Assembly: GCA_002404095.1 (NCBI GenBank)
Contig: DHJA01000046.1
Location: forward strand, 1-11,359
DNA from: Planctomycetaceae bacterium UBA4732
Lineage (GTDB): Bacteria > Planctomycetota > Planctomycetia > Gemmatales > Gemmataceae
Direction: 5' to 3'
Length of the DNA stretch: 11,359 nucleotides
Part shown: positions 6,728 through 11,359 of the stretch, in pieces
How the letters are laid out: each line of letters starts with the position of its first letter
How positions within the stretch are numbered: position 1 is the stretch's first letter
Position numbers and translations under genes: made by a program
The notes under the pieces: model-generated
The model's database searches: none
The model's input: only the letters and a program-made list of their open reading frames with translations
What the model was told of the DNA's origin: nothing

Positions 6728-7336
6728 TCATCTCGTTCGCCGGATCACCACGAACCACGCCTTCGGCCCGCCCTCGCTGAAGGTCGAGTCCTTCAGAGAG
6801 GGCCGGACTTCGTACCGAGATGGCTTAATGGACTCGACGCTCCAGCCCTCGGCGAAGGCGACGTGCAGTTCCTTCTTCGGCACCCGTCTCGGCCCTTGCG
6901 TCCCCGATTCCTCGTCGCTGAAGCATAGAAGGAACAACCGACCGCCCGGCTTCAGCACCGTTGCCAGCCCTTCGATGTAGCGGCGGCGGTCCTCGTCATT
7001 GAAGACGTGGAACAGGCCGCTGTCGATCACCGAGTCGAAGACTTCAGGCAGGTTTTTCAGGGCCAGAGCGTCCATGACCAGGAACGTCGCCGTCAGGCCC
7101 CGCTCCGCTGCCTTCTGCTTCGCCCGGTTGATCGGCTCGGCCAGGAAGTCGATGCCCGTGACCTTCTGGCCTCGGCTGGCGAAGATAAGGGCGTTCTCGC
7201 CGGTGCCGCAGCCGGCGTCGAGGATCGACCCGGCGATCTGGTCGGACACGTCGAGGACGGGTTTCTGCGGCCTGCCGATGTCCCAGGGCGCTTGGCCGGC
7301 GTAGGCGCTCTCGAAGGTGTTGCGGTCGGGTATCAT
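6728..7336 (-). CDS. Class I SAM-dependent methyltransferase (202 aa)
   Basis: This is a compact Rossmann-fold methyltransferase that uses S-adenosylmethionine. Motif I, ILDAGCGTGENAL (38-50), binds the cofactor. Acidic D63 (VTGIDFL) ends strand 2, and D89 (VMDAL) and the segment DSVIDSGLFHVF (101-112) mark motifs II and III. KPGGRLFLLCFSD (129-141) is strand 5. The opening APWDIGRPQ recalls the thiopurine-methyltransferase/TehB-like group, which methylates small molecules, and the late residues PKKELHVAFAEGWSVESI fit the same group. The ATG at 7336 has GGAG nine bases upstream. It is convergent with the 245-aa regulator and divergent from the cupin operon with an 84-base gap. The substrate cannot be read from sequence. 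Confidence 0.85.
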   Translation of the reverse strand: MIPDRNTFESAYAGQAPWDIGRPQKPVLDVSDQIAGSILDAGCGTGENALIFASRGQKVTGIDFLAEPINRAKQKAAERGLTATFLVMDALALKNLPEVFDSVIDSGLFHVFNDEDRRRYIEGLATVLKPGGRLFLLCFSDEESGTQGPRRVPKKELHVAFAEGWSVESIKPSRYEVRPSLKDSTFSEGGPKAWFVVIRRTR

Positions 7337-7420
7337 GGTGGCTCTCCAGACGGTCAGGCGATGGCCATTCTATCCTCACGGGCAGGATGAACGAGACGCA
7401 CCAGAAAATCGGAGCCGATC

Positions 7421-7780
7421 ATGGACAAGGTGAACCTCAACGAGAAGCTGGCGCAGTTCAGCGACTTGTGGAAGCCGAAGATCGTCGGTGAGTTGAACGG
7501 CCAGCAAGTCAAACTGGTCAAATTCCAGGGACCGTTCGTCTGGCATCACCACGACCACGAGGACGAACTGTTCCTCGTCGTCAAAGGCCGGTTTCGCATG
7601 GAGTTCTGGGATCGGCACGTCTGGCTGGAGGAGGGCGAGTTCTTGATCGTCCCCCGTGGGGTCGAACACCGGCCCGTCACTGAGGAGGAGGCGCACGTCC
7701 TGCTGTTCGAGCCGGCGACGACTCTGAACACGGGCAACGTGCAAAATAAGCGGACGGTCGCCCAACTCGACCGCATTTGA
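7421..7780 (+). CDS. Small single-domain cupin (119 aa)
   Basis: This is a single beta-barrel cupin. Motif 1 is WHHHDHEDELFLVVKGRFRM (41-60), in which H42, H44 and E49 fit the H-x-H-x4-E metal-binding pattern. Motif 2 is GEFLIVPRGVEHRPV (72-86), with H83 as the fourth ligand. The family often handles mannose-6-phosphate-like sugars or acts as small dioxygenase-like metal proteins, and the substrate here is unknown. GGAG lies six bases before the ATG. It heads a four-gene plus-strand operon, and the next gene begins 11 bases after its stop. It is not the same type as the broken cupin at about 10379-10536. Confidence 0.85.
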   Translation: MDKVNLNEKLAQFSDLWKPKIVGELNGQQVKLVKFQGPFVWHHHDHEDELFLVVKGRFRMEFWDRHVWLEEGEFLIVPRGVEHRPVTEEEAHVLLFEPATTLNTGNVQNKRTVAQLDRI

Positions 7781-7791
7781 CGAGGGATTCG

Positions 7792-8541
7792 ATGGCGAAA
7801 CGCAGCGCAAGGACAGTCCTGTTCCTCTGCACCGGCAACTACTATCGCAGCCGGTTCGCCGAAGTCTTGTTCAACTCCGTGGCCGGCAGGATGGGGCTGC
7901 CGTGGCGGGCTTCGTCCAGGGGGTTGGCCGTGGAGCGAGGCGTCAACAACGTCGGCCCGATGGCAGTGTCGGCGGTGAAAGCCCTGGAGGCGCTGGGCGT
8001 GCGTGCCGCCGAGGCCGTCACCCGCCTGCCGGCGCAGGTCACGACCGACGACCTCGAACGAGCGGCGTTGATCGTCGCACTGAGGCAGGACGAACTTCTG
8101 CCCCTGCTGCAAGAGCGGTTCCCAGCCTGGGTCGAGAAGGTCGAGTTCTGGCACGTTGACGACGCCCCGGAAGTGCTAGGCCTGATCGAGCAGGAAGTCA
8201 TGGGCCTCGTCGCCCGCATTCTCGGCGGGGGCAAGCGCCAGGAAAGTCCTCCTGAAGCCGCCGCCCCGGAGCGCCCCGCAGTGAAAGAGCCGGCCCGGAA
8301 GCCCCTGACGCTGAAGGTCGGCAGAGAGACGGCGGGCCGGCGAGGAAAGGGCGTCACGACGGTATTCGACGTGCCTCTTGATGAAAACGGCTTGAAGGAA
8401 CTTGCCGCCACCCTCAAGCAGCGATGCGGCACTGGAGGCACGGTGAAGGACGGGCGGATTGAGATTCAGGGCGATCAACGGGAACGCATTGTCGCCGAGT
8501 TGGCGAAGCTGGGCTACAAGGTCAAGCGAGTCGGAGGATGA
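7792..8541 (+). CDS. Fusion: low-molecular-weight protein tyrosine phosphatase + SUI1/YciH translation-initiation domain (249 aa)
   Basis: Residues 7-145 are an LMW-PTP/arsenate-reductase fold. They begin with the P-loop FLCTGNYYRS, where C13 and R19 form the C-x5-R active site, and VDDAP (122-126) holds the usual general-acid aspartate. Residues 146-184 are a Pro/Ala/Glu/Lys-rich linker. Residues 185-249 are a SUI1 (eIF1/YciH) domain: KGVTTVFDVPLDENGLKELA, then RCGTGGTVKDGRIEIQGD, then GYKVKRV. This is the basic beta-alpha fold with the GTGGTVKDG turn that YciH and eIF1 use at the small ribosomal subunit. The frame is open throughout, with no internal start carrying a binding site at the domain border. 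GAGGGA lies about five bases before ATG 7792, and an upstream TTG at 7777 is less likely. YciH is usually a free protein of about 108 aa, and this combination is not one I know. The GIY-YIG gene begins one base after the stop. Confidence 0.88.
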   Translation: MAKRSARTVLFLCTGNYYRSRFAEVLFNSVAGRMGLPWRASSRGLAVERGVNNVGPMAVSAVKALEALGVRAAEAVTRLPAQVTTDDLERAALIVALRQDELLPLLQERFPAWVEKVEFWHVDDAPEVLGLIEQEVMGLVARILGGGKRQESPPEAAAPERPAVKEPARKPLTLKVGRETAGRRGKGVTTVFDVPLDENGLKELAATLKQRCGTGGTVKDGRIEIQGDQRERIVAELAKLGYKVKRVGG

Positions 8542-8542
8542 A

Positions 8543-8851
8543 GTGCGTCGAACCCTCAAAAGCCGCAACCGACATCGAGAGGAGTCGTCCAGTGAAACAT
8601 GGTTCGTCTACCTGCTGCGGTGCGCCGATGGCTCGCTCTACACCGGCATCACCAATGACGTGAAGCGCCGCTGCCAGCAGCACAACGACGGAACTGCCTC
8701 ACGATACACCTGTAGCCGCCGCCCAATCAAGCTGGTCTGGAAGGAAGCCCATCCAAGTCGCAGTTCGGCCTTGAAGCGTGAGGCAGCGATCAAGGCAATG
8801 ACAAGGCGTGACAAGCTGGCGCTGATTCAATTGAGGAGGAAGGCAGGATGA
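8543..8851 (+). CDS. GIY-YIG domain protein, UPF0213/YhbQ type (102 aa)
   Basis: The GTG at 8543 is the only in-frame start with a good binding site (GGAGGA, about four bases upstream, inside the end of the previous gene). The next in-frame ATG comes only after the core. The domain shows the variant GIY motif VYLL (22-25) and YTG (33-35), then KRRCQQHNDG (41-50) and the metal-binding glutamate E80 in LKREAAIKAM. It is typical of single-domain GIY-YIG proteins, DNA-cutting or structure-binding nucleases of uncertain biological role. Residues 1-19 are a basic, Ser-rich extension that may not be translated if a different start is used. Its stop overlaps the next ATG as ATGA, so the operon is translationally coupled. 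Confidence 0.8.
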   Translation: MRRTLKSRNRHREESSSETWFVYLLRCADGSLYTGITNDVKRRCQQHNDGTASRYTCSRRPIKLVWKEAHPSRSSALKREAAIKAMTRRDKLALIQLRRKAG

Positions 8852-9117
8852 TTCCACTCCACCACGACTCCTGCTTCACCTTCCACTTTGCCGACGACAG
8901 GATCATTCCCCGCTTCCACCTGGAAGGAGTCGGGGCCGGACAACAAGTGAAGGTCTTCAAGATCGAGCCGACCACCGGCAAGCGGCTCGGCCTTCTGGCG
9001 ACGACGGCGGTGGGAAAAGACGGCTGGGTAGACCTGTCAGAGCCGATCAGCGTGCGGGGCGGCGAGGCGTTCATCGCCGTGCCAGAAGGGCAGCCACCGG
9101 AACCGAATCGAAAATGA
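8848..9117 (+). CDS. Small conserved protein of unknown function (89 aa)
   Basis: The start overlaps the GIY-YIG stop (ATGA), with GAGGAGG eight bases upstream. The protein reads as an all-beta domain of about 80 residues: PLHHDSCFTFHFADDRIIPR, then VFKIEPTTGKRLGLLATTAV, then GWVDLSEPISVRGGEAFIAV. It is soluble, with no signal peptide or membrane segment. A broken copy lies at 781-1021, so conserved positions can be read between the two: PLH.D..FTF.F.DDRIIP, the I-P-T/A-TG-RL-LLA middle, and the EAFIAVPE or EVFVALPE end. I assign no function. It is the last gene of the cupin / phosphatase-SUI1 / GIY-YIG operon. Confidence 0.75.
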   Translation: MIPLHHDSCFTFHFADDRIIPRFHLEGVGAGQQVKVFKIEPTTGKRLGLLATTAVGKDGWVDLSEPISVRGGEAFIAVPEGQPPEPNRK

Positions 9118-9170
9118 CCTGGGACTTGGCAAAGGCATCATGCGGTTCCTTCTTCGACATCCGCCTCCCC

Positions 9171-9191
9171 TCTGCTGGTCACTAAAGCAGA
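9171..9191. terminator. Weak hairpin between convergent genes
   Basis: TCTGCT (9171-9176) and AGCAGA (9186-9191) form a 6-bp stem with a 9-base loop, lying between the stops at 9117 and 9219. The position suits a bidirectional terminator, but the stem is short and no T-run follows. Confidence 0.2.
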
Positions 9192-9218
9192 ACCACAACA
9201 ACCGACCCTCTATCCGGC

Positions 9219-10202
9219 TCAATCTTTCAGCAAAAGCAGTTTCAGTTTCTCTTCTGGCACCGATACCACCGCAATCTTGTTCCGGTCCCAGGTCTTCGCT
9301 GCTGCGGCTCCGAAGAAAAGGTGGTAGCGATGCTTCACGGGGTCCACCAGCAAGTTCGGCGTGAGATGGCCGAAGGCATCGACCTCCTTGCCGGACTTGC
9401 GCACGAAGAGTCCTCTGTCAGTCCAGGCGGTGCCGTCCTCGCTGACCGCCAGGCGTGTTCCATCTCTCGATTCGTAGAGCATCACCAGACTCTTGCCGAC
9501 TCTTTGCACGTCCACTCCACCCGCATCCTGGTCGAAGACCGGGCTGGCCTTGTAGCGTTCCCATTTCAGCCCATCTTTCGATGTGGCATATCCGACGCTT
9601 CGCTGTGACTTGTCCGACTTCGGTACACCCTTCACGGGAGCGCCGGGCGGGAAGTCCTTCCGACCGTCGTACCACATCTTGAAAAGTCCGTCCTCGAAGA
9701 TAACGGCTGGCCGACCGACCGAAAGAGAATCCCATTGGCCGACCTCGCCTGGGCGAAGGGCCACGCCCTTAACCTTCCATTTCAATCCGTCCGTCGAAGT
9801 CGCCACGTCGATCCGATCCACAACGTCCTTTTTCGTGCGGGTGTAGTACATGAAGAACCGCCCCTCGACCTTGACAACGCTGGGGCCGTTGACGTGGTTC
9901 GCCAAATCGTCCTTCAACACGACGCCCTTACGAATCCACTTCTGGCCGTCTTCGGATTCGGCGTAGGAGATGCGGTCGTGACCGTCCTTGCCTTGACCCC
10001 CGTACCACATCTTGAATCGGCCAGCGTCGAGCAGGACGCAGGGGGCGTAGACGTTGCCCTTCTCATGCGGGGCGATTTCGTTGTTGCCCGTGCCTTCGAG
10101 CAAGATCATTGCGGTTGGCGACGGCTCCTCGGATAAGGAGACGCCGTGTGCCAAACCAAACAGGCCGACGACCATCAAAGTGATGAACCATCTCGGCGTC
10201 AT
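9219..10202 (-). CDS. Secreted beta-propeller protein, GH43/GH32-like repeats (327 aa)
   Basis: The ATG at 10202 is preferred over a GTG 33 bases upstream because AAGGTGA lies about seven bases before it and it starts a clean signal peptide: MTPRW, hydrophobic ITLMVVGLFGLAHG, cleavage near residue 20-25. The mature part has at least four blade-like repeats: FKMWYGG...ISYAESEDGQKW (63-89), FFMYYTR...VATSTDGLKW (116-142), FKMWYDG...VGYATSKDGLKW (174-214) and LVMLYES...LAVSEDGTAW (239-260). A fifth, LFFGAAAAKTWDRNKIAVV, lies near the end. This pattern is seen in five-bladed propellers of the GH43/GH32/GH130 kind, many from planctomycetes. The catalytic triad cannot be fixed by eye, so enzyme activity is open. 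It probably acts outside the cytoplasm on a glycan. It converges on the 89-aa gene and shows no operon partner. Confidence 0.7.
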   Translation of the reverse strand: MTPRWFITLMVVGLFGLAHGVSLSEEPSPTAMILLEGTGNNEIAPHEKGNVYAPCVLLDAGRFKMWYGGQGKDGHDRISYAESEDGQKWIRKGVVLKDDLANHVNGPSVVKVEGRFFMYYTRTKKDVVDRIDVATSTDGLKWKVKGVALRPGEVGQWDSLSVGRPAVIFEDGLFKMWYDGRKDFPPGAPVKGVPKSDKSQRSVGYATSKDGLKWERYKASPVFDQDAGGVDVQRVGKSLVMLYESRDGTRLAVSEDGTAWTDRGLFVRKSGKEVDAFGHLTPNLLVDPVKHRYHLFFGAAAAKTWDRNKIAVVSVPEEKLKLLLLKD

Positions 10203-10378
10203 TTCGCTGTCACCTTGCTTTACCGCTTCCTGCACGCCTCGCTGTAATACCGGACTTGATCTCAGTACCGCTCCAACTTTCTACTTTGTGCAATAGATGG
10301 CGTCCAGATGTAGGATTACGGTTGGAGCATCGGATTTAATGGGGAGAGGAGTATCGTCCGGGCCGGCGAGGCACGCCG

Positions 10379-10536
10379 GGCATCGAGGCGGTGTGTTCGG
10401 AAAGTTCCTCGCCCTGACCGAAGCCGAAAATCACAGCCTTCCGCCGATCATCTTGAAACATAGTGCGGCTCAAGATTCCCTTCTCAGAAGGTTGGGCTTC
10501 GTTCGGCACTTCTCTTGGGGTTAAGGCACGAACCAC
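10379..10536 (-). pseudogene. Broken N-terminal fragment of a cupin-domain protein
   Basis: On the minus strand, the segment from EKGILSRTMFQDDRRKAVIF to GFGQGEELSEHTASMP looks like the start of a small cupin family (pattern GILSRTL...KVVLFGFA.GQELSEHTAS.PA.LH.L.GEA). After ASMP at about 10379 the likeness ends: the frame goes into Arg/Pro-rich sequence and stops near 10336-10338, and the second cupin motif is missing in all three frames. The first residues at the 10536 end have no clear binding site, and the frame overlaps the end of the upstream gene, so the true start is uncertain. I read this as a truncated remnant. It differs from the intact cupin at 7421-7780. Confidence 0.5.
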
Positions 10537-10934
10537 CCATCGTCCTGGATGGCCTTCATGCTCTCATCCACAGAGAGTGCGTCGTAAATCCCAACCCATT
10601 CGCCCGTGTGCCGCATGAAGTAGAGGGCGAATTTGTCGTTGCCAAGGTATTCCATTCTTGCAAACTTCGACTCGAAAGAAGGCGAGAGAGCGTTCGGACC
10701 TGGGCAAGCGTAGGTCGAGAAGAAGTAGAAGTAGTTCCTGTACCACTTCGCCCCGATGTCGATGATGTAGTTGATCTGCTCGCCTTTTTTCGGCGGCAGA
10801 ACGTGCTTGGGCTTGAGGACGTTCTCGATCAACTCCTTGGCCTTCGTTTCCACCAGCGTCTTGAGCGAGGCTGTTACGCTCGGCTTGCCTTGCTTGACGG
10901 GACGAATCATCCACATCTTTCGTGGCTTCGCCAT
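10521..10934 (-). CDS. Unknown protein (137 aa), second gene of a two-gene unit
   Basis: AAGGAG lies nine bases before the ATG at 10934, so the start is good. The protein is basic at the N-terminus (MAKPRKMWMIRPVKQGKPSV), then has a helical stretch (VETKAKELIENVLKPKHV, 28-45). An aromatic-rich beta core follows (KWYRNYFYFFSTYACPGPNA, 63-82), with DKFALYFMRHTGEWVGIYDA (100-119) and the end DDGWFVP. There is no signal peptide or membrane span. It starts five bases after the stop of the 80-aa gene, so the two are surely co-transcribed. I do not recognise the family, and the tryptophan-rich, compact shape is all I can describe. Confidence 0.7.
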   Translation of the reverse strand: MAKPRKMWMIRPVKQGKPSVTASLKTLVETKAKELIENVLKPKHVLPPKKGEQINYIIDIGAKWYRNYFYFFSTYACPGPNALSPSFESKFARMEYLGNDKFALYFMRHTGEWVGIYDALSVDESMKAIQDDGWFVP

Positions 10935-10939
10935 CGTTT

Positions 10940-11182
10940 TCACTCCTTTTGGTTGCTGCCTTGCTTCCCCTTCCAGAACGGGCAGAACGGGCAGTCCTCG
11001 CCATACGGAAAGTCCTCGCCTTCCTCGTGCGGGCAGCCCATGTTCCCCGGACTCATCGCCACCTGCTTGACACCGTACTGGAGGAAGAAGTCCTTCATCT
11101 CCTGCTGAACTTTCGGGTTGGTTGTGACATCCACACCCTGCCGTTGACCAAGAAGGACGACGAGAAAGTGGGCGCACGACAT
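10940..11182 (-). CDS. Unknown small Cys/His protein (up to 80 aa)
   Basis: The core reads VQQEMKDFFLQYGVKQVAMS, then GNMGCPHEEGEDFPYGEDCP and FCPFWKGKQG. C50-P-H52 and C64-P-F-C67 form a likely metal-binding cluster of zinc-ribbon kind, and the EEG.DFP.GEDCPFCPFW stretch resembles a small family I associate with planctomycetes. The start is unsure. ATG 11182 has no binding site and lies inside the arm of the inverted repeat at 11170-11193, while a GTG at 11134, just before TTNPKVQQ, would give a 64-aa protein. The stop is followed after five bases by the 137-aa gene, forming a two-gene operon. The metal-binding role is inferred from the residues alone. Confidence 0.65.
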   Translation of the reverse strand: MSCAHFLVVLLGQRQGVDVTTNPKVQQEMKDFFLQYGVKQVAMSPGNMGCPHEEGEDFPYGEDCPFCPFWKGKQGSNQKE

Positions 11183-11359
11183 GGTTTGCGCGCGCTTTTG
11201 TTGGTAGCAAAGGAGTTACGGCGGTGAACCGCCACCAACTTGGCGGCGCTCCGCCAGGCAGGGTGCCACAGCCGCAGCCAGAAGCCTAGTCTGTATTGCG
11301 ACTTATGACGCTTTCTGCGGCCGGCCCGGCAGGCTGCGCGCAAACCATGTCGTGCGCCC
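11170..11359. repeat. 24-base perfect inverted repeat ending exactly at the window edge
   Basis: Bases 11170-11193 (starting GGGCGCACGACATGG) are repeated as exact reverse complement at 11336-11359, separated by 142 bases. The right arm finishes on the last base of the window. The left arm includes the ATG and the next codons of the 80-aa gene. If the sequence goes on, it may be an inverted second copy of that gene; otherwise it is a fold-back made during amplification or assembly. It could also be the two ends of a small inverted element, but no transposase fits in 142 bases. Confidence 0.6.
11200..11262. repeat. Cluster of short inverted repeats
   Basis: Between the arms of the long repeat there are nested pairs: GTTGGT/ACCAAC enclosing GGCGGT/ACCGCC, then TGGCGG-CGCT-CCGCCA. 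Together they would fold into adjoining hairpins. This may be a terminator or regulatory structure, or simply GC-rich non-coding DNA. Confidence 0.25.

Noticed and set aside
7546..8154. 202-aa minus-strand frame opposite the cupin and phosphatase
   Set aside because: It is a shadow of two clear plus-strand genes in a GC-rich region. The product is His/Arg/Pro-rich without a domain.
10521..11210. 229-aa version of the 137-aa protein
   Set aside because: The first 92 residues overlap the 80-aa gene in another frame and look like random GC-rich translation, and the ATG at 10934 has a proper binding site.

Overview
The window is a GC-rich bacterial accessory region. Several of its small proteins (the 89-aa PLHxD family, the 80-aa CPH/CPFC family, the AlpA-like regulator, and YciH-type and RuvB-like proteins) resemble families I associate with planctomycetes of the Gemmata type. 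That assignment is from memory of sequence style, not from a search. No rRNA, complete tRNA, CRISPR array or transposase was found.

Left part (1-2830) is a gene graveyard. It starts with about 460 bases in which I see no gene. Next comes a 42-base piece matching the 3' half of a tRNA-Asp(GTC) gene on the minus strand, beginning exactly at the anticodon loop, as a tyrosine-recombinase attachment site would. Then follow a frameshifted copy of the 89-aa small protein found intact at 8848-9117, a frameshifted N-terminal remnant of the RNA 2'-O-methyltransferase Hen1, and a contractile-tail sheath gene on the opposite strand that loses its 3' end where the hen1 remnant begins.

Middle part (2831-6546) is a compact integration module. 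Four minus-strand genes follow one another with gaps of 77, 21 and 66 bases: a 95-aa helix-turn-helix protein, a RuvB-like AAA+ ATPase, an AlpA/MerR-type helix-turn-helix protein and a full-length tyrosine recombinase. A 245-aa helix-turn-helix protein is transcribed divergently from the 95-aa one across a 144-base control region that holds a 6-2-6 inverted repeat. The layout recalls a prophage or integrative-element switch with integrase, excisionase and a branch-migration ATPase.

Right part (6728-11182) holds intact cargo or host genes. A minus-strand class I methyltransferase is divergent from a tight four-gene plus-strand operon: a cupin, a fusion of a low-molecular-weight protein tyrosine phosphatase to a C-terminal SUI1/YciH domain, a GIY-YIG protein, and the 89-aa small protein. 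The phosphatase-SUI1 fusion is the most unusual protein in the window. After it come, on the minus strand, a secreted beta-propeller protein of GH43/GH32-like repeat type, a broken cupin remnant, and a two-gene unit of unknown function (80 aa with a Cys/His cluster, then 137 aa). The window ends exactly on the second arm of a perfect 24-base inverted repeat whose first arm covers the apparent start of the 80-aa gene, which points to an inverted duplication or an assembly fold-back there.
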